A DNA stretch of 64,000 nt from NCBI RefSeq assembly GCF_030435805.1, contig NC_081305.1:51742001-51806000 (forward strand), read 5' to 3'. Shown piece after piece: positions 1 to 12,554 of the stretch. A program made the translations under genes and the position numbers. Source of the DNA: Mustela lutreola (Eukaryota; Chordata; Mammalia; Carnivora; Mustelidae). The notes under the pieces were generated by a model. That model was given only the letters and a program-made list of their open reading frames with translations, was not told the origin of the DNA and ran no database searches. The stretch's first letter is position 1. The number at the start of each line of letters is the position of its first letter.

Positions 1-206
1 TTTTATAATTTTTTAAAAAATATTTCCTTTATTTATTTGACAGAGAGTTCACAAGTAAGCAGAGAAGCAGGCAGAGAGAGAGGGGGAAGCAGGCTCCCTG
101 CTGAGCAATGAGCCTGATGTGGGGCTCGATCCCAGGACCCTGAGATCAAGATCTCAGCAGAAATCAGGAGTCATTGGCTTCCCCAAGTGAGCCACCAAGC
201 ACCCAA
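1..206 (-). repeat. Can-SINE
   Basis: tRNA-derived SINE of caniforms; the family has a tRNA-like head with pol III A and B boxes, a CT-rich body and an AAATAAA/A-rich tail. The tail here is at the window edge. Confidence 0.85.
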
Positions 207-1350
207 TTATTTTTTTAACTCTTACCTCTGTGGTAAAGTTCTCACTATCCTTTTCTCAACCTTTTGAATATCCTTCTGATTGTTGACTTAAATTCTACGG
301 TTACTACTATCTGTTTCCCTTGTATCTTCTGCCCTGGTCTAATTTTTTTCTTTGGGATAAATTCTTTCATCTTAGCATTTGTCTAACTCTCTACCTTCCT
401 CAGTCCATTAGAAAAGTCAGTGATGTGTCCTGCTGTATCCTTTAGAACAGTGGTCTTCAGGGGCTCTCCTTGCCTGCTACGGGCAGTGTTTGGTCCCTGG
501 CCTGAATGTGGCCAGTTTGGACTAGGTGAGCTCTGCTCTGCTTGTGAAAGGAGACCTGACATCAACTCCACCGGGACTGCGAACCTGCAGAATCTCTGCT
601 CAGGAGATGTGATGTGGGCAGGGGCTGACCTTGCTGAGCCTGAGGAAAGCCTCACTGAGAAGGACAGTCCCCTCAGATCACATAGGGTAGGGACTGGTGT
701 AAGCAAGGCAGCCAGCCAGTTTCCTCACTGAGTGGGGCTCTGCTTTATCTACAGGACAGGAGAGAGATCCCATATTTTGGAAGCCACATGTCACTGAATG
801 TTTCCTCTCAGGAATGTGCTCCTAGACTACTGAATACTCTCCCCACTGTGCACCCCAGGTGTGCCTCAGATGAATGTTTCCAAACTCCGTGCCCCCAGGT
901 TGTTTACCAACCTTTTGTCCAGGAGCGCCTGAGTGCCCTCCTGGTTCTATCCCATCCAAACCTGCTGACCATTAAACCTCCAGGCTTTAAGATGTGTTGG
1001 TTCCAGGAACTCATGAAATTCAGCCCTTTTCCCTTTCCAAGCCAATGGCTTTGGGAAACCTCCTTAGGCATCCTCTGAGTGCTCCTCTCTCATGACACCT
1101 ACTGCACAGCCAGGGCTTCCTGCCCTCCAAAATCCTATACTCCTCTCCTCCCTAAAACATGTCTCCACATTATATGCCATCATCCATGTGGCCTACTCTC
1201 TCCTTTCACTTGGCAATCTGTCCTGTCACTCCTCAGCCCAATGTCTGGTCATTTAGGATAACCTGACAGTTGCCTAGTGGCACTCATGTCAGGACACATG
1301 AGTCTAGAATCCTCCTGCTCCACGGCCATTGCTTCTCCTGGGAATCCTTA
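207..1350. other. Unassigned sequence, no gene recognised
   Basis: The segment is of mixed composition. About 420-760 is somewhat GC-richer and may be an ancient repeat. Short open frames here resemble nothing I know. No KRAB finger linker (TGEKP) can be read on the minus strand, where the left gene's last exon might have been expected. Confidence 0.4.
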
Positions 1351-1541
1351 TTTTTTTTTTAAGATTTTATTTATTTATTCGAGAGAGAGACAGTGAGAGA
1401 GAGCATGAAAGGGGAGAAGGTCAGAGGGAGCTGACTCCCCGCTGAGCAGAGAGCCTGATGCGTGACTCGATCCCAGGACCCTGGGATCATGACCTGAGCT
1501 GAAGGCAGTCGCTTAACCAACTGAGCCACCCGGGTGCCCAA
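1351..1541 (-). repeat. Can-SINE
   Basis: Complete copy, T-run to head CCACCCGGGTGCCCA. Confidence 0.9.
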
Positions 1542-1920
1542 TGCTTATGATTTTAATCCTGTTGAAACTCATAGGGATTTTATAAAACTGGTACACAAAC
1601 CAACACGTAAAAATTAGTTTTGTTTTTACACAACAAGGAACAATTCCCAAAACAGACACATCATATATTTTGAGCAAACCCCCTCCCGCCCCCCAAATTC
1701 TTCCAATTTAATATAATGGTAGCGGTCAAACCAGAAAGAAGAAAAGTGTAATATACCGTGAAAGAATCAAAGAATGAATAACTAGGAAATGCATCCATGT
1801 TCCTTCACTGGAATATTTGAAAAACAATAAATCTTGAAGCGATCTATAGAAAATACAATCTCTACCAAAACTTAAAAAGGCTAGTTTATCTGATGAAAGT
1901 TTTGCCATTCTGCCTTTCTC
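1542..1920. other. Unassigned sequence between two SINEs
   Basis: AT-rich, with a short C-rich tract near 1680. No gene or recognised repeat. Confidence 0.35.
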
Positions 1921-1927
1921 TTTTTAT

Positions 1928-2124
1928 TTTTTTTTAAGATTTTTAAAACTTTATTTGATAGAGAGAGAGAGATCACAAGTAGGCAGAAAGACAGGCAGAG
2001 AGAGAGAGAGGAATCAGGCTCCCCACCAAGCAACGTGCCTGATGTGGAGCTCAATCCCAGGACCCTGGGACCATGCCCTGAGCTGAAGGCAGAGTCTTAA
2101 TTCACTCAGCCAACCAGGTGCCCA
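1928..2124 (-). repeat. Can-SINE
   Basis: Complete; the body has the aagtaggcagaaagacaggca form. Confidence 0.9.
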
Positions 2125-2459
2125 ACTACTCTGGTTTTGTTTGGACATCCATCTGCATGTATAAAATACAGTCAAAAGAAAAAAAAAAAGAATCACACTG
2201 AAAATACTGATCCCTCTCTGGAGATCGACCTGCCCCTGAATACTTCCAGATCTACTAACAAATACAGTTAACCAATGAATAGCGTGCTTTTCATCAATAA
2301 TGGTCCACTTACCCAGACAAGTTTATCTTGATGACTCCAGTGCACTACAGTAAATGTCTTTTCCCTATGATTGCCTTATGTTCAATTTCCTCAAATTACT
2401 TCCTTATAAAACTATGGTATATACAGCAGACCACATACAAAGAATGGGAGGACTGATAA

Positions 2460-2910
2460 CATGTTGTAGTTAATCCATCAAAGACCACAAATGAAAATGG
2501 ACTTTTAGAATGGCATGGCAAATGTACTTCGCCTTATGCAAGAGCTCCCAGAACAGCAGCAGTGGGATTCCCAGGAGTCGAAACAAGAATGGGGCCGGCA
2601 TAATGCAATCAAGTACTGAAAGATCGAAAATTACCACCAGTAATACTTTATCGGGCAGAACTCTTTTCCACAGATGTAGAAATAAAGACATTCCCAAGAC
2701 AAGACCCCTCTACGTTTACCAGTAGATCTATCCAAGGAGACAAACAGACAAAAAGAACCATTAAAGGAATATTCTCTTGAAGAAATAAAAGGAATTCTAC
2801 CCAGGAACTGCAATCACACAAGGACACAAAGCTCTCTGCTGAATAAATATGTAGACAATTACACCAACCTGCAGTGTTGTAATGAGACACCAGTCACGTT
2901 TATTTCTGCT
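2460..2910 (+). repeat. Diverged L1-like segment in intron of left KRAB locus
   Basis: The reverse complement aligns by eye with 54580-54890. Both share TCTACATCTGTGGAAAAGAG and nearby sequence resembling L1 ORF2 in antisense. The relation to the KRAB exons is the same in both loci (about 3 kb downstream of the A box), so it was probably carried along in the locus duplication rather than inserted twice. Confidence 0.5.
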
Positions 2911-3818
2911 ACAGAGCATTGTTTAAAAAAAAAAAAAAAGTATAAAAATCATTAAAGTAGGTCATAAAGTACACAACATAAAAGAATGTGTGACTGTTAA
3001 CAAAGTGGGTGCAGGGGTAGAGACAGGAGAAAGAATCTTCTTTGTACCCAACACAGAGGTTGAAATGGTTTGTTTTACAACAATGTTGTTTTAAGGAATC
3101 TCTAAAGTAACCACAAGGAAAATACTCCCAGAAGACACAAAAGGCAATGAGAAAGGTACCAAAGCATATCATGGGTATTCATCTTACAATTACAGATAAA
3201 ATCTTTCATATTTCATACCAAAGCATGATACAGAAGTATGAAATGTTTGAAAATTACTTTGAATTCTAAACAGTCTTTCTTTCATGCAGAGAGAATAAAA
3301 ATTCACCCACAAATACATGGTGAAATGAATTCTATGTTGACAACCACTCACCTAGAAACAGTACAACATTCACTGATCACTCACCAAGGAGACAAAAAGT
3401 AGGGGTCACACAGTATGTATGTGTGACATACAAACACAAGACAAAGACACACAAAATTTACCAGCAAAAAGCATGAAGGTCATTCTTTTTTGAGGCATAC
3501 TTCGATGTTCTTGAAATATACTGAGCTGAAAAATTCTCTTTCTATAACAACATACACAGATAAAACCAAATCTACACCTACCTAACTTTCTTGAATGAGC
3601 CAGAGAGAAGCAGCACATTATTAGGAAATAACCATACCAGAGTAAGACAAAACTTGACCCATGAAATTTTAAATAAAACATTGATGTATGACAGAAAAGG
3701 AAAACTTCAATATAACCATAATTTAAAACTGTGTCCATGTACTCATGAAAAACAGCATTTGATTGGCATGTCTTCATGGACTAGAGCATCGTAAAGAATT
3801 CTCATTAAAATCAATCAC
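2911..3818. other. Intronic sequence of left KRAB locus, no gene recognised
   Basis: AT-rich single-copy-looking sequence between the L1-like piece and a young SINE. No coding signal is seen on either strand. Confidence 0.4.
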
Positions 3819-4024
3819 GGGGCGCCTGGGTGGCTCAGTGTGTTAAGCTGCTGCCTTTGGCTCGGGTCATGATCTCAGGGTCCTGGGATCGAGTCCCATA
3901 TCGGGCTCTCTGCTCAGCAGGGAGCCTGCTTCCCTCTCTCTCTCTGCCTGCCTCTCTAACCTACTTGTGATCTCTTTCTGTCAAATAAAAATAAATAAAT
4001 AAATAAAATAAAATAAAATAAAAT
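3819..4024 (+). repeat. Can-SINE, young
   Basis: Perfect 12-base target-site duplication AAAATCAATCAC (3807-3818 and 4020-4031), so recent. Inside the left KRAB intron. Confidence 0.95.
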
Positions 4025-4344
4025 CAATCACAAAAAGCTATAAATGAAAATTTTATGAGCAATTAAAAGACTTGAAAGAAATACTGTATTATTAATACAC
4101 TCCTCCTCCTGCACAGATTGTAACCCTGTAATTCATTCTGTAAGACAGAGGAAACAAACAACATCTTCTTTTCTCAGTAAATAAATACCGTGAAAGTTGA
4201 TAAATATGCTGAGAGACACTGTATATGAAATTAATATTTGGGGTTGAATTCTGATACATTCTGAGGAATGTGGAAGAAAAAGTTTATTATTAATTTCCCA
4301 GAAATAACATCACATTACTGAAAAGATGATTTTCCAAACATTGG

Positions 4345-4525
4345 GATGTGGGGATCAATTAGTTAAGCAGTTTCCTTCACTTCAGGTCATGAGCTCAGGG
4401 TCCTGGGATCCAGCCCCACACTGGACTCCCTGCTCAGCAGGGAGTCTGCTTCTCCCTCTTCTTTTGCCCTTTCCCTACTCACTTTTTCTCTCTCTCTGTT
4501 TCTCAAATAAAATTTTTAAACAAAA
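4345..4525 (+). repeat. Can-SINE, old
   Basis: Head degraded; body recognised by GCTCAGGGTCCTGGGATCCA. Confidence 0.8.
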
Positions 4526-5338
4526 TATATGGGAATTTTACTAACAGTCTAACTCACTTCTTAAAAAGCACATGGACATGTCATATCAGGACATTTGATG
4601 TATAAAATATTGAGCTAAATCACATATAGAATTAATCAGAAAGTAATAACACATATGACAAAGTCACAAGAAGTTCACAGAAGACAGAATCATGATGCAA
4701 TTATTAAAAAATAAGGTAATAAATGAGACTTTATAAAAGGCTACAAGTTCAAGTTCTAAATGTGCTAGTTCCCCAATAGCATTTGTTAAGTAGGAATTCT
4801 AGGAAACCAAGAGAGACATTATTACACTATCTCACCACTGAGGAACCAAACTCAAAGAGTGGAAATAACTATATGAAAAAAAAAAAAAAGAAAGAAAAAG
4901 AAAGAAAGAAAGAAAGGATAAAAAAAAAAAAAAAAAAGAACATTTGAAGGGAAATAAAGCAGTACATTTTCTCATCTTAGGGCGGTGCTTTGTTAACTGA
5001 TGAAGTTACTCAATCTCAGTTTTGTAGGCCTAAGATTAAAGCCTCTGTAACATTAGAAAGTATAAGCCAGAGAACATTAGAAATCTGTCTCAAGTGTTCT
5101 GGGAATTTCTGCACCAAACCCCCTGACTGCTTATCTCATGATGAAAACCAGAATTTACAAAGTAGAGGTCGTCAGAAATACGATGACTTCCCCACGGTCC
5201 TCATAGCAATGGAGGGAGATTAAGGAGGCCTCCGCCTCCAATTATAAATGATTATATGCTGGATCATCACTGGAGCTGAAGGAGATTCCCTAGAGAATGA
5301 AAGAACTTGATAATGTTGGAGAGCAGATGTCCCTCTGG

Positions 5339-5369
<31 letters not shown>

Positions 5370-5493
5370 AACCGGACACGTCTCCAACTGATTTTCATTC
5401 AAGGAGAGCTACCCGAACCACAGCTTAAGTTCTACCTTCCTCCTTAAGACTTGGACCTCCCCTCTGTCATCTGCCTCATTCATTCCCAACTAC
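4526..5493. other. Intronic sequence with GAAA and GA simple repeats
   Basis: AT-rich intron sequence downstream of the left KRAB-B exon. It holds A-rich and GAAA repeats at 4877-4938 and a GA dinucleotide run at 5340-5367. No gene seen. Confidence 0.5.
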
Positions 5494-5589
5494 CTGGATG
5501 GAAGCCTCCAGACTCCTTTCTCTTCACATCCCAGAGCTGCTTCTCTTGCTCCAAAAACATGATCAGGTCTGGCTTTGACAGGAGGAGAC
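5494..5589 (-). CDS. KRAB-B box exon of left KRAB zinc-finger gene
   Basis: The reverse strand reads as a KRAB B box: residues KPDLIMFLEQEKQLWDVKRK are in frame, matching the family pattern of a KPDL..LEQ core followed by W.VKR. The exon is bounded by an acceptor ending AAACAG and a donor beginning GTAGTT. Its 96 bp enter in phase 1, which fits the end of the KRAB-A exon 495 bases upstream. KRAB-B supports the A box in recruiting the TRIM28 (KAP1) corepressor (family knowledge). No stop is seen. The zinc-finger exon that should follow lies at lower coordinates and is not visible, so the gene may continue left of the window or may have lost it. Confidence 0.8.
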
Positions 5590-6599
<1,010 letters not shown>

Positions 6600-6600
<1 letters not shown>

Positions 6601-7071
6601 GAGGAAGGTTGTGAGCAGTGACTGGTTCTATGCGTTCAGATGGGGAGGGGGTGAGGGATAGCAGGAGGCTTTAAGGAATTTGGAAGCAAGTTTCCAGGAC
6701 CCTCAGGGCCTCCCAGCTGGTGTTTTGATGAGGCCAGTCACTGTATAGTAACCCTTTAGTCAGGAGACCCTCCAGATATCTACCAGAGAGCCACAAGCTT
6801 GAAGGATCATGGCCAAGCTACATTTAGGGAATAGAGTTCAAGGGAGTTTCCAAAGGAATTTTCATCTGTTAAAGTGGAATTACAAGATCCTGGAGGTATA
6901 CTGTCAAGCTAAGGCTGTTTTTTGCATCCAACAAAACATTAACCTTGAGACATTTGTGAGTTCCCTGAGGAATGTCCCACTCTGTTTTTCTCAGGTATTT
7001 ATCAAGAGATTGGAAGCTGAAGGAAATTGAATTTTATCCACATCTCTTTTGACTTTGTTTTCCTCCTCAGA
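6600..7071 (-). repeat. Solo LTR fossil, family A-related
   Basis: The reverse strand starts TGAGGAGGAAAACAAAGTC, like the copy at 46857, and contains the shared GGAAGCAAGTTTCCAGGACC block (plus-strand reading near 6685). The distal end is not well defined. Confidence 0.6.
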
Positions 7072-7087
7072 AACTATAAGCAAGAGG

Positions 7088-7290
7088 GAACCAGATAGTT
7101 TAGTTGCTCAGGGTTTGCCTTCAGCTCAGGTCATGATCCCAGACTCCTGGGATGGAACCCTCAGTTGGGCTCCCCACTCAATGGGTAATCTGCTTCTCCT
7201 TCTTTCCCTGTGCTCATTCATGCGCTCTCTCCATCTCACAACTGAGAAAATGCATAAAAGAAAGAATGAAAGAAAGAACGAACCTACAAG
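7088..7290 (+). repeat. Can-SINE, old
   Basis: Diverged copy ending in an AAAG/AAAC-rich tail. Confidence 0.7.
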
Positions 7291-8047
7291 CAAGCGAAAC
7301 ACAGAAGAAAGAAGTTTACACCTGAAATGCCACAGTTCCTGCATATTCCTCAGTATCCCATGTTCCTTACAAATGACAGGAAGGAAAATAGGAACATTTC
7401 AGGGGAGGATCCGGCAGACAGCACCAAGCCAATAAAAGAAGTTCCCATCAGCTGAATGGAAACAAACGTTATCAGCGCCTAATGCACATCAAAGGACACA
7501 TCATCACTGGAGTTTCCACTGGGCTGAAAACAGGATTTCAGAATATAAATCTGATTTTGAAAATACAGTAGATATACATAAACAACTGAATTACTGTAAG
7601 ATTTGTAGAGGCTACTTTTAGGCAAGGAGGCTTGAGCAAAGGAATGGAGGAAGGGTCCCAGTGTCCCCTTGGCTGAGTCCAGACAGGCTCAGCAGGGGAC
7701 CCACCTCAAAATTTCCCAAGAGCATAAGGAACCAATGGGCTTCTGACAACCAGGAACAGTGTGCAGAAAGGAGCAAGTTCCTGGTTCCCCAGAACTCCTC
7801 ACCTTCCTTCCCCCTTTAAGAAACAACCCCACCCCAGCCCCCACCGCTTGCAGACAGGCTCTCCTATGCCCTACTGCCAGCTCATCTCTTCGGGTCTTCA
7901 GGAAACTTGCAACGCCTTTGTCCTGCCTCAGGGAATTCTGGCAGCGGTGCGGGACAGGCTTCCAGCTGATCAAAGACCCATGTCTGGGGCCCCAAATGAC
8001 TGACAGAGACACTACACTGAGATGGCAGAGCATCCCTGTGCTAGTAA
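7291..8047. other. Unassigned sequence between two LTR fossils
   Basis: Moderately GC-rich in 7680-8000. Overlapping short open frames on both strands have no recognisable domain. Confidence 0.4.
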
Positions 8048-8731
8048 TGATGAGGGAGCAGGAGGCTGGCTAAAGACAAAGCAAAAGCTGGCGTCTTGCA
8101 CCCCCCTCTCCACCTGCTCCCCTCCGTAATATGTGTAGCATTCCTCAGGCACCCTTGACTGCCATGAACGATAAATAAATAGTTAACTTGCAGAGATCAC
8201 AATCCTGCAAGACAGGAATCTCCCTTGCTCTACAAATGTCCTAGAGATCTACAAAGAAGTTACTTTATCAACAGCACAAATTTCCAGAGGCAAATAACTC
8301 TCAATTCCTCAAGCCCTAATGTCTCCCTCCCCATCATAAATGAAACTAGAGGAGGCTAAGGTAGAAGGGAAGGTAAATGCAAGCAGGATCATAACACCCC
8401 ACCAAGAATCTCCCAACTATCTTGATATTAATGGCTGGCCTAAAGACGACATTGATCAAGCCACAAGGGCAAGGCCTCCTCCTGGCACCTTGTAGGCCCT
8501 CTTTAGCATATGAAAACTCCATTGAAACCTCCCTTCCCCTCACCTTCCCCCAACCACAGGGTATATAACCTGCCATCCCTCACAACCCAGGGCAGCATCT
8601 CTTCCTGCCCATGGGTCCTGTCCCCGTGCTTTAATAAACCACCATTTTGCACCAAAGATGTTTCAAGAATTCTTTCTTGTTCATCGGCTCCGGAACAAAC
8701 CTCACCAAACCTCACCTAGGTTCTAGAACTT
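8048..8731 (+). repeat. Solo LTR fossil, family A-related
   Basis: Starts TGATGAGGGAGCAGGAGG. It contains a TATATAACC box near 8562, AATAAACCACC near 8633 followed by TTTTGCACC, and ends near GGTTCTAGAACTTCA. No internal region. Confidence 0.65.
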
Positions 8732-8828
8732 CATCATACTTCATTAGTAATACTTAGCTTACTCCTTTCTTTTCTTTTAATTTTTAAGATTTATTTTTAT
8801 TTTCATCTTCTTTAAAGATTCTGTTTAT

Positions 8829-9014
8829 AGGGGCACCTGGGTGGCTCAGTCAGAGGGCATCAGTCTTCTACTCAGGCCAAGACACAAGGTCCTGGAATGG
8901 CCTCCTACATTGAGGTGGTGGGGGAGTGTCTTTACTCAGTGGGGAGCCTTCTACCTCTGCCCCTAACACACCCTATTTGTGCTCTCACTCTTTTTCTTAC
9001 AAATAAAACTTTTT
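8829..9014 (+). repeat. Can-SINE
   Basis: First of four adjoining copies. Confidence 0.85.
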
Positions 9015-9201
9015 ACAAAGATTGTATTTATTTCAACAAGAGACAAGTGAGAGAACACAAGTAGGCAGAACAGGAGAGGAAGAGGGAGAAGCAGGATCCC
9101 TGCCCACCTGGGAGCCTGATGTGGGGCTGGACCCCAGGACCCTGAGATCATGACCAGAGCTGGAAGCAGAGGCTTAACCCACTGAGCCACCCAAGTACCA
9201 C
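9015..9201 (-). repeat. Can-SINE
   Basis: Tail-to-tail with the preceding plus-strand copy. Confidence 0.85.
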
Positions 9202-9227
9202 AATAAATAAAATTTTGAAAAAAAAAA

Positions 9228-9413
9228 AAATTATTGTATTTATTTCAAAAGGAGCAAGAGAGAGACCACAAACAGGCAGTAAAGCAGAGGGGGAGGAAGA
9301 AGCAGGATCCCTGCTGACCTGGGAACCCAATGAACCTGGATCTCAAGTCCCCAGGATAACGACCTGAGGTTGAGGCAAAAAGCAGACTCTTAACTGAACC
9401 ATCCTCACTCCCC
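9228..9413 (-). repeat. Can-SINE, old
   Basis: Third of the adjoining copies; head degraded. Confidence 0.75.
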
Positions 9414-9591
9414 AAGACAGACTTATATTTTAGAGGAGGTCGGGAAGGGCAGGAGAGGAGTAAAAAGAATGTTAAGGGGACTCCCCTCTGGGCACAGAGC
9501 CTGAAGCGGGGATACGAGACCAGGACCCTGAGATCCCGACCTGAGCGGCAATCGACAGTCAAACCTTAGTTGACTGAGGCCCCAGGCACCC
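9414..9591 (-). repeat. Can-SINE, old
   Basis: Fourth of the adjoining copies, strongly diverged, head GGCCCCAGGCACC. Confidence 0.65.
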
Positions 9592-11261
9592 TCTTCTAGT
9601 GCATTTTAAGTAGAATATCTCTCTCATGTGCTAAAGATGGACACACACACCCCCTTTCTTAGAATGAGACGTTTCCAAGTTTTTCTGGACTCATACCCAC
9701 CGAGCTCTTATCTGCATTTCCTTCCTCCCCGGCTGCACACAACTGATCGAGAATTCAAATGAGCCCGAATGAGAAATTATTTCCCTCCCTGATATCCCAG
9801 GACCAGACCTCATCAGCCATAAGAATTTAGGACTCCACACCTTCCCCTCTGGATCTGCCACCAATGGAATATTGTCACTCCTCGCGAGACCTTAATTCAA
9901 AGTGACAATGGCTGATGTCCTATCGAAGCCAGGTTGGGGACAAAGGACAGAAGGCTCTAGGACATAGAGAAGCATTCTAAAGATCTAACCATGAGTACAT
10001 TTCTGACCAGATCCTAAAAACAGGTAAACGTAGAAGTGAGAAGCACCCGCACTAGAGGCATCTGCATCTGTAGCTTCTAACCGCGAGGGTCTGCGGAGAA
10101 CCAGAGCACATGGCTCCGCGGGGACACCAGACTCACCTGAGAACCGGCCATTTCTGTCTTCGCCTCCACCTCTAGATTTCGTCCTCATGAGGTATCTGGG
10201 GTAAAATCACAGCTGCATCAGGAGAAAATGCCCTGAAATCCAGCAACAGAGCTCCTTGTCCTCACACCGCTCACCCGCGGGCAGGACTCAGAGATGCAGA
10301 AAAGGCCCAACTTCCCAGTCCTTCGCGTGAGGAGCAGCTCAGAAACTGAGCTCCCCTGAGGACACTCATCCCTGCATTTTCCTCTCCTGCTTTGTGGGGA
10401 GGGAGGGGTCCCCTTCCACTGCCACTCATACCTTCAGCATCAGCATTGGAGCCTGACCGTCCCAGACTCAGGGAGCAGAGACCTTGTCACCTCTCCAAGA
10501 CCAGAGCTGAAAATCTACTCTCAGACAACCACCAAAAGCCCTCAGGCTCCCACCCAACCCAACCCCTCTCCCGGGCCTCAGGGAGAATCACCTGAGCCCC
10601 TAATTAACACCACTGTTGTTTTCGCCCAAACCAACTGACAGAAAGTGAGGGGGAGGCCCACAGAGAAGATCCTTTCTGAAACTCCACAGGTGACCCGGCT
10701 GGGAGGGAACTGGGGATGTGACCAGGTCAAGCAGGGGAACCAACGCTGGGGCTGGGAGCAGAGTTGAGGCCTGCCTTCCCACCATCAGAGTTTCTGGAGA
10801 CTGACACCTTCTCCCTCTTTCTGGTACACAGAGAGAGACAGCTTACACACATATAAATGCAAATGTCTCTTTCAAAGTAAACACAGGATTTCAGAGTTTT
10901 TTCCTTTATCTTCCTTGATTCAAAATAACTGACCCGAAAATAATGTTCAGGCCAAGGAGACATATTTTTGGGTGACTAAATATTCCCCTCCAGTACCTGT
11001 TTCTGTTCATAAGGACCTGCCACACAGTCTTCCACACTGCATGTTCTTTTTACTTTCCCATCAGTGATATGAGAATTCTAACTCTCAGCATTCTCAGGAA
11101 AATTGGGTGTTGTCGCTTTTCTTTATTTTAGCCATTCCAGAAAAGACTGAGTGGTTTCTCACTGTAAACTATGCAGTCTTCTTAAAACAGCTGTCTTGGT
11201 CACTGAAATGAAAACCACTTGGAAGGCATCAGGTTGAACAAACATAAAAGCAATTAATGCT
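9592..11261. other. Mixed unassigned sequence around a possible first exon
   Basis: CpGs are more frequent at 10080-10330 than in the surroundings. Apart from the possible donor near 10138 no coding signal or recognisable repeat is seen. Confidence 0.4.
10085..10200 (-). promoter_or_regulatory. Possible 5' exon and splice donor of left KRAB gene
   Basis: On the minus strand, CpG-containing sequence runs into the strong donor-like site TTCTCAG|GTGAGTC (junction near 10138/10137). It lies about 3.9 kb upstream of the KRAB-A acceptor, a normal spacing for the untranslated first exon of a KRAB-ZNF gene. An ATG-led frame (MRTKSRGGGEDRNGRFS) crosses the donor, but its phase does not fit the phase-0 start of the KRAB-A exon. 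I infer a noncoding exon, or no exon. Confidence 0.35.
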
Positions 11262-11336
11262 TCAGTGAGACTCCATTTCCAAATAAGTAACCTTTCTCTT
11301 CTCGCTTCTCAGCCCTTTGATTAGGAACCTGGTTCT
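11262..11336. repeat. Direct repeat flanking LTR, left copy
   Basis: Begins TCAGTGAGACTCCATTTCC and ends CCTTTGATTAGGAACCTGG. Its partner at 11912-12003 is on the other side of the LTR. It is much longer than the 4-6 bp target-site duplication of an LTR insertion. Confidence 0.75.
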
Positions 11337-11914
11337 TAGAATATAAGTGAGGTTTGGTGTGTGAGGTGCAGAGCTGATGACCAAGAAAGGATTCTTTAGA
11401 CATTTTTGGTGCAAAATGGTGGCTTATTGAAGCACAGGGACAGGACCTTGGGCAGAAAGAGCTGCTGCACTGGGCCTGTGAAAAGTGGTTCATTATATAC
11501 TCGCCAGTTGGGAGGGGGTCAGGGATGGTGTAAGTCTCTAAGGAGTTTTGGAAGCCAGGTTTCCAGAACCTTGAGGAGCCAGGTATTATTGGGGAAAAGG
11601 TTATTCATTATTGGCAATAAAACCTTTGTTGTGAGACCCTTAAGATGTATGTCAGTGGGCCATATGCTTGGGAATGATGTCAACATGTATCTTGGAGCAT
11701 TTGGAGATAAAGTTACAAGGAATAGTTACAGTAGACTTCCAGGATCCTGGTTGGGGGAAGGGGTCTGTCAGGCTAGGATTGCCCTTTGTCCTTAGCAAAA
11801 CCTCAGGGTGGAGGTTTTTGAATCCCTAGAGGAGAGTCACTCTGACTGTATGAAGGGCTTGTCAGTGGATAAGGAAATTGAGTAATTTTTCTTCTGCCTC
11901 TGCTTCCCACATCA
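11337..11914 (-). repeat. Solo LTR fossil, family A, flanked by long direct repeats
   Basis: The reverse strand starts TGATGTGGGAAGCAGAGG and ends near the CTCACTTATATTCTA region. It is flanked by near-identical host segments at 11262-11336 and 11912-12003. Solo LTR, no internal region. Confidence 0.65.
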
Positions 11915-12003
11915 GTGAGACTCCATTTCCAAATACGTAACCTTTTCCTTCTCCACAAACCTCTTCTCCTCACTTCTCAGCCCTTTGATTTAGGAACCTG
12001 GTT
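11912..12003. repeat. Direct repeat flanking LTR, right copy
   Basis: Matches 11262-11336 and carries an extra stretch of about 17 bases in its middle (around 11950-11967). Confidence 0.75.
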
Positions 12004-12554
12004 CCACCCTGACAACATGATGAACATGGCTGGCAGCACAGACACAATTCCTTTGGAAATGGGACATAATCCCAGATTTCCCTACAAACCCCCAGCCCTT
12101 TTCCCAGGCGGGCTGCAGGTTTGAAGGCCCGACCTGCTAAGGCCTCCGTGGCTGGCAAAGCAACGAATCTACGGCTGCCTTTGATCCCCAGCTGTCTGCA
12201 TGTTCTCTTTCGGGTCTGCAGTGTGGAAGTCAGTTCACACAACAGAATGAATGTGAGGACAGGAAAATTTGTTTTTCCTGTGCTGTTCTCAATTCTTTGG
12301 CTGGTCTAAGATTTAAAATGATATTGATATAAGACATTTTCAGTAGAGAAAACAATGAAGTTCTTAATTATGGGAGCAAGAAAGACATGAGGCTCAAAGA
12401 CAAGTGTTTGAAGCTTCTGTGTCACGGTGACTTAAGAAGGAGGAGGTAGGATTTCAAATTTCCAAAGAGGGGATTATATTCAGAGGAGAAAGGGAGGACA
12501 AAATATTTATCAAACAACATTTGTCCTCCAGGTAGACAACTCTTCTTCTTCTTC
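12004..12554. other. Unassigned sequence between LTR flank and L1
   Basis: No gene or recognised repeat. Confidence 0.35.
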
